A stretch of 48,565 nucleotides of DNA from a bacterium (GTDB lineage Bacteria > Patescibacteria > JAEDAM01 > Absconditabacterales > Absconditicoccaceae), in the NCBI GenBank assembly GCA_017442645.1, contig JAFRZH010000008.1, positions 1-48,565 on the forward strand. The letters run 5' to 3'. The first letter of the stretch is position 1. Every line of letters starts with the position of its first letter. Both the position numbers and the translations under genes were made by a program. This document shows, in pieces, positions 31,668 through 43,800 of this stretch. The notes beneath the pieces were generated by a model that was not told the DNA's origin, did no database searches, and saw only the letters and a program-made list of their open reading frames with translations.

Positions 31668-33215
31668 CTATTCTTCATCGATAAACATCGTCTTACTTCT
31701 ATACTGAATAGCTTCTGACAGATGTTGGACCAAGATATTTTCCTGTCCATTCATATCCGCAATTGTCCTCGCAAGCTTGATCGTCCTATGGACAACTCTT
31801 CCTGACAAATTGAGAGCATTCGCAGCTTGAGAGAGAAAATCCTTACATTGACTGTCCAGATGAATCAAATCTTGAATTTCTTTTGCCGTCATATGAGCAT
31901 TCGCATGAATATTCAATCCCTTAAATCTCTCTTGCTGAAAATTCCATGCAGAAATAACTTTTTTCCCCAGACTCTCTGAACTTTCTCATGATTGATCTTC
32001 CAAAATCGTATCGATTTTTTCCCTTGGAACTTCTAAAATAATATCAATCCTATCTAAAAGTGGTCACGAGATTCTAGATTGATATCTTTTGACATCAGAA
32101 AGTGAACAAGTACACTGTTTTTCTTTATCTTTGTAATAACCACATTTGCAAGGGTTCATCGAAGCTATAAACATAAAGTTAGCAGGATATTGAACGGATC
32201 CACTTACCCTGGAAATATTGACAACTCTTTCCTCCAAAGGCTGTCTTAATACTTCAAGTGTCTCTCTTGGAAACTCTGTCAACTCGTCGAAAAAGAGGAT
32301 CCCTTTGTGTGCCAAAGACACTTCTCCTGGAGTTAATTGAGTTCCTCCTCCGATGATCGAAAATCTGGATGCGGTATGATGAATCTGTCTGAAAGGCCTC
32401 TGAATCACAAGCGGCATTTCTTTATTTAATTTTCAAACAACCGAATAAATCTGACTAACTTCCAAGATTTCATCGAAGGTTAAAGGAGGAAGAATGCTTT
32501 TCATTGCTTTACTCATCATTGTTTTTCCGCTTCCAGGAGCACCAACCAATAAAGCATTATGAAATCACGCCGCAGCTAAAGCCAAAGCTCTTTTTGCAAA
32601 GATTTGTCCTCTAATCTGTTGAAAATCGATCTCAAACGAAGCATCTTCTCCAAGTTCTTCAAGATCTTTCCCTGTCGTAAGAGTCTGAATTTCTCCTCCT
32701 TTGACAAAATATTCGATCAATTCATTAAAATGTTTGAGAGGGTGGACAATAATATCGGGGATATACTCTAGTTCAAAACTATTTTCTTCAGGGATAAAAA
32801 ACTCCTGTCGACCTTGCTTTTTTGCTGACAAAACCGAAGGTAAAAGCCCATTAATTCTCTTGATACTTCCATCAAGTCCTAGTTCTCAAAAAAAGAGTCA
32901 AGAAGTCAGACTTTCTTCATGATAAATCTTGGTTTCTGTCATATAAATGAGTAACGCCAAGGTCATAGGAAGATCAAATCAAGTCCCGTTTTTTTTGATA
33001 TCACTCGGAGCAAGATTGAGGATAAATTTTCTCCTTGGAACTTCGATCCCACAGTTTCTAAAAGTTCCTCTCATTCTTTCTTTTGCTTCTTTGATCGTAG
33101 TATCAGGCAAACCAATAATATCAATAGCAGGAAGTGCTTTACTTGAATCTGCTTCTATCGTAATTTCATGTCCAATCAATCCCACATTTGTGAAAGTTTT
33201 GATAAATTGTACCAT
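31668..33215 (-). CDS. comM: ComM/YifB-family Mg-chelatase-like AAA ATPase
   Basis: A 515-residue ATPase; ComM is a hexameric branch-migration helicase that helps integrate incoming DNA during natural transformation. N-terminal ChlI-like domain ([37 protein letters not shown]), Walker [30 protein letters not shown], Walker [11 protein letters not shown], zinc-type cysteines [17 protein letters not shown], and C-terminal ARTIADMNG. Length is standard and UGA codons fall on glycines. With a type IV prepilin and the repeated TCTGA motif it supports natural competence. Confidence 0.93.
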
Positions 33216-33423
33216 TCAAACTCTGTCCAAATATAAACACTTTTGATATAAAAAAGTTTATCTAAAAATCAAGGAGAAATTATTATTTTTTACCTGTCAA
33301 AAAAATATTATTTTATCGAAAAAGAAAAAATTCACTAAGAAAGTGAAAGATATCAGTAAAAAAACATTGACAACAAATCCGATTTTTTTATTTTTCTTAT
33401 AGTTTATTTTTTAAAAAAGGGGA

Positions 33424-34485
33424 ATGATACCTTATGGATGAATTGCTATTTTATTAGTTTGTACAGGAATATTTTTTTATGATATATGGAGAATTTTCCG
33501 TATATTCAATAACCGACTTTCTCATCGAATCATTTTAGGGATAGCGTTTATCCTCGCAAGTATAGTCTGTATATCACTACTATGATGAAATCAAAGCAAT
33601 ATCCAACGGATAGACATTCTTCAAACCATAGCTTCACGATTATTAGTCGGAGCATTTCTTTTGATGTTTTGACTTGCCATAACACATCTCATTTCTCATC
33701 GATATAAAATATCCCCCTTCATCATATGCTGATGCATCGGTATCATCCGGGGAATAGGGACTATTTTAGCATTAAAAACCACCATTACCAACTTAACAAT
33801 AACTTCAGAAAAAATCAAAGAAGAAAAGAAAATTCTTGTAGTAAGTGATATCCATGTTGATTTTGTTTTTTCCACTTTCCATCTCCAGAAAATAAAAAAT
33901 TTAATAAAAGAAGAAAAACCTGACTTTGTACTCATATTAGGAGACTTATTCAACAAAGCACATCCAGGATACGAAAAAGCATATGAAATTTTCAAAGATG
34001 AAACAACTCCAATATATGCAGTAGTCGGAAATCATGATATTATGGGAGATAAAGAACTTATTTATCAAATTCCCAATCTCTCTCCTATCAAAATTCTCAC
34101 TAATGAAAGTACAGAAATAGACTCCATCAATCTCGTCTGAATAATGGATAAAAGCAACCGACAACATAAAAATCTCGATGAAATCCTATGAGAAATCTCT
34201 CTACCAAACAATGAAAATTTCACCATTTTCATGACACACCAACCTATTACTCTTGATAAAATAGAAAAATATCCATTCGACTTAGAACTTGCATGACACA
34301 CCCATAGAGGACAATTTTATGGAATGAGAAAAGTAGTCGAACTTGTCAATGGATACGGATATGGAGAATACCACTATAAAGATAAAATCGCATTCGTAAC
34401 CCAAGGAATAGGTACTTGGGGATTACCATTTAGATTAGGAACTCAAAGTGAAATCGTAATGCTTCATCTCCTACCAACAAAATAA
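33424..34485 (+). CDS. Membrane-bound metallophosphoesterase (calcineurin-like)
   Basis: A 353-residue protein. Residues 1-115 hold about four membrane segments (GGIAILLVCTGIFFYD, ILGIAFILASIVCISLL, LLVGAFLLMFGLAI, IICGCIGIIRGIG). A phosphoesterase domain follows with all motifs: VVSDIHVD, LGDLFN, VGNHD, MTHQP and AGHTHRGQF. This plan matches the YkuE/YaeI-like group. The substrate is unknown; lipid-linked or nucleotide phosphoesters are possible. The GHTH glycine is UGA. Confidence 0.85.
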
Positions 34486-34520
34486 TTTTACAAAATTTTA
34501 AAATCAATCACAAAAAAATA

Positions 34521-34550
34521 TTGACATTAAAAAGTATTTTAATATATTAT
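34521..34550 (+). promoter_or_regulatory. Promoter for the coiled-coil protein gene
   Basis: TTGACA (34521-34526) and TATTAT (34545-34550, 18-base spacer; TATATT gives 16). ATG follows 32 bases after the -10. Confidence 0.55.
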
Positions 34551-34581
34551 ATTTACTTTTAGATAGTAAATATTGTATAAA

Positions 34582-36294
34582 ATGGAAACAATAATAGAGC
34601 GGAAAAACAGTAAAATTCAATGAGATCCACATGTCAAAAACCTTTGAAATTATATAGAGAGTCTCAACAAAGAGTACCAATGAATAGAAGATGAAATACA
34701 AAAAATAACTCAAGAACAAGAAGAAATTAAGTCCAAGAAGGAAGAATTCATCCAATCAAAAAAGACCTTAGAAAAAGCATTAACAAACATCTGAAAAAAT
34801 AATGCTTTATTCCAAGTAGCTATTAAGGGAATAAATGAAAATATTCAAACCATTACTCAACAAGAACAAGAAACTATCAAACAAATACAAGAAAATGAAA
34901 AAAAACTAGAAGAACTCAAGAAAACAAAAGCAGAAAAAGGACAAGAAAAGACAAAATGGTTTAAAATTCTAAAAAGCTACGAAGATTTTGCATATACTTT
35001 AGCAGAAAATAAAACAAATATCAATGAATTTTTGAATATTGCATGAATCACAAATAATACAACGGAACAAGTAGCCAAGACATTAACAGCTCCAAAAGAA
35101 GAAAATCAAAAACCAGTAAAAGTTAAAACAGTTAATACGCAAAAAGAAGAAAATTCTGACAACGAACAAAACAATGAACATTGAAAAGATAATACTCCCA
35201 AACAACAAGAACCAACACAAGAAAAAACAATAAAACAAGACACAAGTCCAGAGGACAACACAGAAAAGGGAAGCACAAACGTTACAGAAAACACTCCGGA
35301 AACACCAGAAAATCCTTGAAACATCAAGAAAACAGAAGTAGAAGAACAAAAGAAAATAACACAACAGCAAAACACATGGGAAATAGGAACTGAAGAAGTT
35401 GAAGAACAAGAGAGAGAAAAAAGAGAAAAACAATTAAATGAATTACTTGCAAAATATCAAGACGATATTAATAAAAAGAGAAAAGAAGAAGGGGAAAAAA
35501 TTAAAGATATTATTGAACATGAAGATGATTACGAAAATCTACAAAAAACAATCAGAAAAGAAACCTTATTTTCAAAACGATTCAAAAATAAGAAGGAAAG
35601 AGAAGAAGAAAAAAAGAATCGATGAAAAGAAAAAGAAAATCAATGGGAATCTTTATTTTGAGAAAATATCATCAATTATATACAATATATGAAGGATGAT
35701 GAACGAAACTTTATTTATCACGAAATAGAAGATCATATTCAAAAAAAATATTTTTCTATCAATCCTAAAAATCAGATTCAAATAAGATGATGAATAACCT
35801 TATCAGAGAATGATACTATCGAAAAGCGAATAAATTATATGATGAACGAAAGACCTACATTAAACAGGAAAAGAGCAATTCAAACTTTAGAGAAAGAAAT
35901 ATATGAAACAACTTGACTAGGTCACAAAATGCAAAAAGATTGAATGAAGATAATAGAAAATGCTTACAGCAATAACTTTCGAGAAAGATGAAATCCAAAA
36001 AGACTATTTGATCGGTATCAATATGATAATATAACAACAGAAAATGCGGAATGAGAAAGAAGGGGAAAACATTTATTAAATCATACCAATATTCTTTCAA
36101 GAAAAGATAAAAAGGATTTGATGGAACTACCAGAAGAACAATATAGAATAATTGCAAAAGAACTAACTCAATATATAAAAACAGAAATCGAAAATGGAAA
36201 TTATAATCTTTTACGAGATGATACAGAAAATGAAAAATTCACATATAGAGATACGTTGAAATTAGACAGATTTCGAAACTCAATAAAAGACTAA
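34582..36294 (+). CDS. Hypothetical large coiled-coil protein
   Basis: A 570-residue very polar protein. Residues 20-130 are predicted coiled coil (EIQKITQEQEEIKSKKEEF, QEQETIKQIQENEKKLEELK). Residues 160-270 are low-complexity Glu/Lys/Asn/Thr linker. A second charged helix lies at 275-350, and the C-terminal 200 residues are more globular (FIYHEIEDHIQKKYFSINP, RKRAIQTLEKEIYETTG, LMELPEEQYRIIAKEL). No signal peptide, no domain recognised. About 18 UGA glycines. It ends in a strong terminator. Confidence 0.65.
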
Positions 36295-36325
36295 AAATCC
36301 TAGTATAAACTAGGATTTTTCTTTT
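36292..36325 (+). terminator. Terminator of the coiled-coil gene
   Basis: AAAAATCCTAGT, ATAA loop, ACTAGGATTTTT then CTTTTTT, beginning in the stop codon. Confidence 0.85.
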
Positions 36326-36348
36326 TTCAAAAAAAAGTCTCCGAAAAT

Positions 36349-36376
36349 TTGACATTTTTAAAAATTATGATATAAT
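36349..36376 (+). promoter_or_regulatory. Promoter of the SLH-like protein gene
   Basis: TTGACA (36349-36354), 16-base spacer, TATAAT (36371-36376). Unlike the other promoters here it is followed by a leader of about 155 nt. Confidence 0.7.
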
Positions 36377-36382
36377 ATATAC

Positions 36383-36541
36383 GTAACAAGAAAAAAAAAC
36401 TTGTTACATCTTGGGAATTTATTTTAATTTTATTTAGGGATGAGAATTCTAAATAAGCTTACAGACCTCAATAAAATGTAAAATAAAATAAATCTGGTTC
36501 TACACACAATACCTGATTTATCCCATAACCACTTATTTCTT
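36383..36541 (+). promoter_or_regulatory. Long 5' leader with a hairpin and a 13-codon upstream ORF
   Basis: The transcript would begin with the perfect inverted repeat GTAACAAG/CTTGTTAC (36383-36407) around nine A residues. A small ORF, MRILNKLTDLNKM, runs from 36440 to 36481 behind a GGG. No T-run follows the hairpin, so it may stabilise the transcript rather than terminate it. Confidence 0.35.
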
Positions 36542-38059
36542 ATGCAAAAAACACAAGCACCTAAGAAATCATTAAGCTTCTTGACGGTAGTAGCTATTTT
36601 TACGATTACCATTTTGTCAGGATACCTTTTACCTTCATTTATCCCCGCTGTTGCGATGGAAATGAATCAAAAAGATAATACTGATAAAGAATCAATACAA
36701 AATAGCACTCAAGAACAAGAGTCTCTCTTTTCTTTGCTTGAAAAAGAAGTTGCCAAAGGAACAAACGAAATTCTCGACAATGTTTTCGGAAATACTTTTA
36801 ATATTCAAAAAAAAGAAGAAAAATCTGAATGAAATTCTCAAGAAGAGAATAAAAATACAGAACAAACGCAAAAAAACGATCAGACTTTTTCTTTTATTGA
36901 AGTTATTACCGGACAACAACTTGCAACAGGATATCCATATCAAGATATCGAGAATTCTAAATTTAAATATTCAATTCTCATTGGATATTCTAATGGAATT
37001 TTCCAAAGCAACGAAAAATTTCAACCAAAGAATTACGTACGCGTAAGTGATTTCATTAGGGTAGTGATGGACACTTACCGTCTAAAAAATCCTAGTAATC
37101 TAGGGGTGTTGACAGAAAAAAATTATTTTTCTCAGTCAAACATGCCTACCGAAGTTATGAGGAGAATAAATAGTGCATATGAATTATGATTATTTCAAAA
37201 TCTTGAAAGTGGAACTCTGGAAAACGATATACGACTAAAACAGTTTATATCACCTAGACAAGCTGAAACGATAATAAAAAATCTAGAAAAAAAATCGCCA
37301 GAACTTGTCAAAGTTCCTCAAACAACACTCTTTTCTTCTGAAAAAGTAATCTTGAAAGAAGAATTAGCAGAGTTTTTGGTGCAAAGTTTCCATCTAAAAA
37401 TGGATACCAAGACCGTTCCAGCGTTTAATGATATAAGTTGAACGACGTATCAAGATGCAATTCAATATCTCGCCGATCGTTGAATCATCTCTTGAATAGA
37501 AGGAAATTTTTATCCTTCCGCATCAGTCGAAAACAAGGACTTTGTCAGTATGGTCATAAAAGGCCTCCTGTCTAAAGAAAATAGTCCCTTACAATTATCC
37601 AACTTTTATTATTTAAACAATTTACAAAATGTGTCCACCAATTCTGCCTATGCTCCGTATCTTGAGTATTGTCTTGACTCTCAAGTCTGTACTTCATTAC
37701 TTTCTCAAGGATCATCATGAGTTTATTTTCAAGCTGATAAAATTTTATCTCGGTGAGAAATTGAAAAAATTTTCTCAAATCTTACTGAAATTAAACTTGG
37801 AATACCAGATGAACGAAGAGAAGAACCTATTTCAAGAGGAGAGTTAGCTTATCTTATTTATACTATCTTCTGATTTGACACAACGAAAGAAAATCTAGTA
37901 AACGGGGAAAATTTTCTTTCATTGGAAAATATAAAAAAAAGATTTAATAAATCTGATAAAAAAACTCAAGAACAATCCTGAATCCAAATTTCTCAAGGAG
38001 AAACTTCCTGAGAAAATAACTTACGATATGATTTAAGGAATTTCATGAAAATATCATAA
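36542..38059 (+). CDS. S-layer-homology-like exported protein
   Basis: A 505-residue protein with a signal or anchor segment (SFLTVVAIFTITILSGYLLPSF). After an acidic linker come three SLH-like units: GYPYQDIENSKFKYSILIGYSNG-type near residue 130, AYELGLF and ISPRQAETI near 210, and VPAFNDISGTTYQDAIQYLADRGIISG near 300, followed by SASVENKDFVSMVI. SLH domains bind wall-associated polymers, so a surface scaffold role is likely. A region with two cysteines (LEYCLDSQVCTSLL) follows. About ten UGA glycines. Confidence 0.68.
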
Positions 38060-38101
38060 ATCAATAACAAAAAACACTTTTATTCTTAACCAATAATAAC
38101 C

Positions 38102-38461
38102 ATGGCAAAAAAATGATTCATTAATCCTATAACAGGAAAATTCGACCACCACAGTTTCAAATTCTCAAAAAGAGCAAAGAAACAAGCTCATTATGAAATA
38201 AAAAAGGAGAGAATGTTGAGTGATTGAATTATCACAATCATGTCAAAAATTCAAACACAACTTTCAAATGTGTTAGAAAACACTCCTGTACAAGCAAAAA
38301 AGACTGTTCTCCATACGAAACAAAAACTTCTTCCAGCTTTAGTAATGGAACAAAGAAGTTTAAGAGTGTATTCGTTCGAATTAGCCGAAATCAAAACAGA
38401 TCTCGTCATTGTACAAAATCAAATGAGAACCTTTCAACAAGAAATAACGGTCGTAGAATAA
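38102..38461 (+). CDS. Hypothetical small basic protein
   Basis: A 119-residue protein starting MAKKGFINPITGKFDHHSF, with a basic N-terminal third and helical remainder (LENTPVQAKKTVLHTKQKLL, QNQMRTFQQEITVVE). Two UGA glycines. It lies 42 bases after the SLH-like gene and may be co-transcribed; a terminator follows. Function unknown. Confidence 0.6.
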
Positions 38462-38500
38462 CTATCATTGGATAGTAAAAGAATTCTCTTTTAATGAATA

Positions 38501-38527
38501 AAAAACACTTCCTAAGGAAGTGTTTTT
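38501..38527. terminator. Bidirectional terminator
   Basis: AAAAACACTTCC, loop TAA, GGAAGTGTTTTT: symmetrical, between convergent genes, usable from both sides. Confidence 0.85.
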
Positions 38528-39625
38528 CTATTTTTCTGGAAGATAAATATATCCAATAATCTGTGATCTATTAACACTTTCAATTCTTTGGGTTACTACA
38601 AATTTTCAAGCATAGTTCATATCTTCAACCAACATTTCTCATCTATCAGGATAATACGCTCTTACAATTGCTACATGTCATGCTGGATTTCTAATAGGAC
38701 CATAAACAAGGATAGCACCTGTTTTTGGTTTTTTACCGACAGAGAATCAAGCTCTTTCAGCATTTGCATACCAATATTTAGCATCTCAACCAAAAGGTCT
38801 ACTCTGTTTGGTAGCGGAAGTATAAGGGAAAATCTCAGGAACCTGAGTAGCAACATACCATGTACAATATCAACGATAGAACCCATTGACAACATTTTCT
38901 GTATATGTCCATTTTTTAAGAATCTTTCCAGCAGAAGTTCAAGCACCTTCTCAATCTGTCAATCTTACAGTAGAAGATGTCGTTTTGGTGACATTTTTTG
39001 TCGTTGTCGCCGTATTTTTCTGAGTTGTAGGTGTCGTTGTTTTCTTTGGAGCAACCACAACTGGACTAAGATCAGGCTGTTTTTTATCAATAAATCCAGG
39101 AATCTTATTAGCATTTTCCTCCGACAAGTTAACAAAAATTTCCTGTCCTTTATAAAGCATCTCAGTACTATCCGCAATATAATTTAAAGACATTAAATCT
39201 TCAAGATTGAGATTGTACTTATCTGCAAATACTTTAATATTTTGAGTTTCTCTAATCTTATAGAGAATACCATTTTCTTCATTGGTAACTACTATTTTAT
39301 CCTTAGGTTTTACAGAAGAAATACCATTTATTTTTTTAAGATTAGACACCGTCGTTCAAAATGTTGTAGCGATAGAACTCAACGTATCTCCCTCTTTAAC
39401 AATATACTGAATCACTGCTGTTTCTTCCTCTGTATCCATAGAAATATCTAATGAATCCATACTTATTGTAACATCTTTTCATCAATCTCCAATAAAATTA
39501 GGATTCACATATGAAAGCTGATAGGTTTCCACTTTATTCACATTGATAACAATGAGAATAAAAGCTATAAATACACAAATAGTTCCTATAATTTTTCCTT
39601 TACTTACATTACGATTATGTACCAT
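38528..39625 (-). CDS. LysM-CHAP cell-wall hydrolase
   Basis: A 365-residue protein with an N-terminal anchor (IIGTICVFIAFILIVINV). A LysM domain follows around residues 75-115 (IQYIVKEGDTLSSIATTFG, VSNLKKINGIS) and a second, degenerate one (YKIRETQNIKVFADKYNL, LYKGQEIFV). After a Thr/Lys-rich linker comes a C-terminal CHAP domain with the catalytic Cys in GYCTWYVATQ and His in AGHVAIV. CHAP enzymes are amidases or endopeptidases acting on peptidoglycan. With the M23 peptidase it gives this window two wall hydrolases. Confidence 0.85.
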
Positions 39626-39647
39626 ATATCATAAGAATCATAAATGG

Positions 39648-39734
39648 CGGAGGGAGTGGGATTCGAACCCACGGACCGAATAATCGATCAACAGTTTTCA
39701 AGACTGCCGCATTCAACCGCTCTACCATCCCTCC
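39648..39734 (-). tRNA. tRNA-Ser (UGA anticodon)
   Basis: Class II tRNA: acceptor GGAGGGA/TCCCTCC, anticodon stem GCAGT/ACTGT with loop CTTGAAA, long variable arm, T arm GTGGG/CCCAC with TTCGAAT. It reads UCA codons and is not the UGA decoder. Confidence 0.9.
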
Positions 39735-39852
39735 ACTACAAATCAGTTTTATAACGAATAAAGCTAGATTTCTACTGTCACGGTTGAACATTACATCCAA
39801 TACTATATATTTTTTCTATTGATTTTCAAGAGGAATTTTATTATAAATAAAA

Positions 39853-39874
39853 AACTTCTTAAGAAGTCAGATTT
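39853..39874. terminator. Palindromic hairpin carrying the TCTGA motif
   Basis: The perfect palindrome ACTTCTTAAGAAGT is followed by CAGATTTTT, so its right arm merges with the motif AAGTCAGATTTTT. Likely a weak terminator between tRNA-Ser and def. Confidence 0.45.
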
Positions 39875-39907
39875 TTATACTTTTTAATCACTTTTAAAAT
39901 AAAAAAA

Positions 39908-40405
39908 ATGAAAGAAATAGAAAAAATAGCTTTCTTCTATCCCCTCGTAACAGGAGAAAATAATCCTCTTCTAAGAGATCATTGCAAAGAAGTTGAAACT
40001 TTTGATCAAGAAATCCAAGATTTTGCAACAATTCTCATAGAATTGATGTACTACTATGAAGGTGTAGGACTTGCTGCCCCACAGCTCTGAAAAGAGATTC
40101 GTATGGTTGCAGTAACCCAATGGAAAGAGAAAGGAAAGAAAAGAATCCATCTTGGAGAAAAGATTTTGATCAATCCCGTCCTTTTGGAACATTCACAAGA
40201 AACTATTCTCTTCGAAGAATGATGTCTTTCCCTCCCCGATACCTTTGGGAAAGTAAGAAGATACCAAAACATTAAGATTTCCTACTTCGATGAACAAGGA
40301 CACAAACATACTGAACAATTTTCCGGATACAATGCAATCATTATTCAGCATGAAATGGATCATCTCGAAGGAATCTTATTTGTCGATAAACTTACCAAGT
40401 CTTAA
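39908..40405 (+). CDS. def: Peptide deformylase
   Basis: A 165-residue metalloenzyme removing the N-formyl group from new proteins. All three motifs are intact: GVGLAAPQLG, EGCLSLPD (metal Cys) and HEMDHLEG. The glycine of EGCLS, invariant in the family, is encoded by UGA, one of the cleanest proofs of code 25 in the window; the one after AAPQL is also UGA. Length is typical. It begins soon after an A-rich leader without a clear Shine-Dalgarno. Confidence 0.95.
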
Positions 40406-40868
40406 TGAAGTTGATCAGACTCCATTGTTTTTCTATTCTTTCAATACTATCTGATTTTTCATCTTTCTTTTACAAAGACAGAATAAAAGAAATCATTCAA
40501 ATCATAATAGCTAATTGTCTTTTAGTGTTTTCGTTGTTTTTAATTTATGAATTATAATACCTTTTTAAGATATTCAGATTTTTAAAAGAGATTAAAAGTC
40601 TGATTTTTTTCTAATTTTTACTTAATTTTTTACGATGGAATATTTTTAAAAGATAAAAGAGAATGTTTTAAAGACATATTGAATACAATACAGAGTGGAT
40701 AAATTTGAACTCATTATAAATAATTTTAGCTATCAATTGGTGTTAGCACTCATATTTTTAATTTTTTTAATTTTTATTATTCTGTAATATTTTTATTGGT
40801 ATTTTTGTTATTGGGAAAGTAAATTTTGATCATTTTGTTTTTGTAATTTAATGGTAATGTTGGGAGAT
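40406..40868. other. Gene-free AT-rich spacer
   Basis: No ORF of substance on either strand under code 25. It contains two copies of the TCTGA motif (GATCAGACTCC near 40408 and AAAGTCTGATTTTT near 40597) and short T-runs that could end transcription from both sides. Nothing else supported. Confidence 0.5.
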
Positions 40869-43800
40869 TTACCCCATAAGAATTTTAGAAAAAAGAGTAT
40901 ACATTTCTTTTCTTGTACCTGATGAAAGACTTCCACCAGATAAAAGATCTTCATACCTACGAGTTTTAGAGACAAATTGTTGAAGTTGGTCATCTCCTAC
41001 CCCTTCATAGGAATAAAAACTTAACAATTTTTTTCTTTTCTCTGTAATTCATTTTCTTACATATAAACTAATAATTTCTTTTGTTTCCCCTCTTACAATA
41101 AGAGAATAATTTTTCAAATCTGAAGTTTGATTTTCATCTTCTTGTAAATTTTCCGTCAAAGAACTTCATACTCACAAGAGAGAAGTATCTCTATCCTTTA
41201 CTAAAGAGATTTCTGTAATCTCAATATTGTAAGGAGTTTTTTTATTTCTCGTTAAAATAGTTATTGATTTTTGATACGGAATCAATGCCGTATTTTCCGA
41301 TCTTCGAGTTTTCCCATTATCGAAACTATATTCAATATGTTTTACTCCATCAGCATTAACTTCTAAAAGAACATTTTCTTGAAGATTTTTAAGTTTTTTA
41401 GAAGTAATTCACTGAAAAATCGGACATTCTCACGGATGCTCAAGCCAATTCTCATTCTGCCAACATCTTCAAGGTTGATTATCAGAAAAAGTATTTTGAT
41501 CTTGAACCGGTGCTCATAAATTTTTGATAAATTCTGTCACTTCTCTATCAAGTTTTACATACGGAGAGTTCCAACTCCATTCAAAATTTCCCCTTCTTGA
41601 AGTTTCTTCTGAAGTCAAAACAGGTCGCTGAAAACTATCTGGAATTTTCTGTATTCTTCCATTTCTATTGAAAGATTTAAAGAAATTATCTGAAGATAAA
41701 GAATGAATCATCGAAGTATCAAAAGAAGATTGAGGTAACGTTCTTAAACTCCCCCCTTCATTGAATGAAGCAAAGAAATCGTTTCAAACCAATTGAATCT
41801 GCGATGTATTAAAAGAATTTATCGGTAACTCTATCAAAGTTCCTCAAGCATTAAAACTCCTAAAGAATGCATTTCCTACGATACGAATACGAGAAAGATC
41901 AAAAGATCATTCTGGTAATGATTTCAAATTTCCCCCTTCATTGAATCAATCAAAGAAATCATCAGGTATCATAGTAATATTCGGAGTTTTAAAACTTCCA
42001 GGTGGTAATACTAATAAATTTCCGCTTCTATTAAACGCTTTAAAGAATCCATTATTAACCATTTGAATTTGTGAAGTATCGAATGATCCATCTGGTAGTG
42101 ATTGGAGCATTCATCCCTCATTAAATCAAATAAAGAATTCCGATCAGCTTTCTTTTATCTTTTGCAATCTAAAGCTCTTTTTAGGAAGATAAGTAATTTT
42201 CCCTCTAGAATTAAAGAAAGCAAAGAAATGGATTCCATTTTCTGAGATATTCGAAATATCAAACGAAACATTCGGTAAAGTTTGCAAACTTCATGAAGCA
42301 TTAAAATTCATAAAGAAATCATCTCAAACTTTTTCAATCTTTGAAGTTTCAAAAGAGAAATCTGGTAATGATAATAATGCCCCTTCCTCATTAAATCCTG
42401 CAAAGAAAGAATCTGGAATTTCTTTCAGCCTTATAAAATTAAACGAATCATTTGGTAACGACTTCAAATTTCCCCTTCTATTGAAATGTTGAAAGAATCA
42501 GTTTCCAATATGTTGAATATTTGATAAGTTAAAAGAATTTTCCGGTAATTTCTGAATTTTTCCAGCTTCATTAAACGATCTAAAGAAATCATTTTTCACC
42601 TGTACTAAATTTGATAAATCAAACGAATCTTTTGGGATAGTCTCAATATTTCCTTCTCGATTAAAATACGCAAAGAAGTTATTTTCCGCGACAGTAATAC
42701 CTTTAATATCAAAGGAATACTCCGGCAAGGATTGTAATTTTCCTCCATGATTAAATCCCATAAAGAAATTCTCAGATCCATTTTGAATTTTTGAAAGTTT
42801 AAATGAACCGTAAGGTAACTTTCTAATTTTTCCTCTTTTATTAAAGAATGCAAAGAAGTTTTGTTCAACACTTTCTATCTGTGAAGTATCAAATGATAAA
42901 TCAGGCAATTCCATTATTTCTCCCCCTTCATTAAAGGAAGTAAAGAAATTCTTTTTTGCCACATGAATATTTGAAAGATTAAACGATCACTCGGGCAATT
43001 TTTTAAGAGCCCCTTCTTTATTGAAAGAAGAAAAGAAATCTGATTTTACTCACGAAACACTTGAAAGATCAAATGAATACGCTGGTAAAGTTTGTATTTT
43101 TCCATATTCATTAAACGAACTAAAGAAATCATCAAATGCTAAAGTAATCTTTGAGGTATTAAATGAATATTCTGGTAATTTTTCAAGATTTCCTTCTTTA
43201 TTAAAGGAAGAAAAGAATTTATACGATGCATTAGTAATATTTGAAATATTAAAAGATCCTTTCGGAAGTTGTTTTATCTTTCATTGTTCATTAAAGGAAC
43301 TAAAGAAAGCATACGGTGCAGTTTTGATATATGAAGTATCAAATGTGTTATCTGGAAGTTTTTCTATTGCTCCTGCTTTATTGAAAGAAGCAAAGAAATA
43401 ATTTCCTATTTTTTTCGATGAATCCCCGAAGTAATTTGCAAGACTCGGAAGATACAAGATTTCAATATTTTTTACAGTTGTTTCCGATGATGGAATCAAT
43501 CCCTGTTCTTGCTCTTGGAATTTCCACCTTGAAGTATTAAGGAGAGAAAGTGTTACTTGATATTTTCATGTTCTAGAATAGATATGACTAAGTTGATCAT
43601 TTTCTCTCCCCATAACCCCTGGGGGTGAATCATCTCACCAATCAATTTGATAATCATTCTCGAAATATTTATTAAAGGTAATTTTTCAAGAATCATCAGC
43701 CACTTGAAAACTAAAGAGAATATCTGAAGGATTGTCCGTAACAAAATAAGAACCATTTTTTTCTTCAATTGACGGAGCAATCATACTTCCTAACGTACTT

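Noticed and set aside
35083..35433. Cys/Phe-rich open frames on the minus strand (116 and 89 codons)
   Set aside because: They are antisense shadows of the repetitive Glu/Lys/Asn-rich coiled-coil gene; composition is an artefact of GAA/AAA codons read backwards.
39648..39734. The tRNA with a UGA anticodon as the UGA-glycine decoder
   Set aside because: Anticodon UGA reads UCA serine codons and the long variable arm marks tRNA-Ser; the decoder would need anticodon UCA and is not in the window.
43021..43401. Plus-strand repeat-like ORF (LLKEEKK...VFEVLN pattern)
   Set aside because: Mirror image of the 90-nt repeats of the giant minus-strand gene, whose own frame is continuous and has a signal peptide.
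41701..43450. Regular 90-bp periodicity resembling a CRISPR or minisatellite array
   Set aside because: The period keeps frame, DNA identity between units is low while the protein pattern is conserved, and there are no constant repeats with unique spacers.
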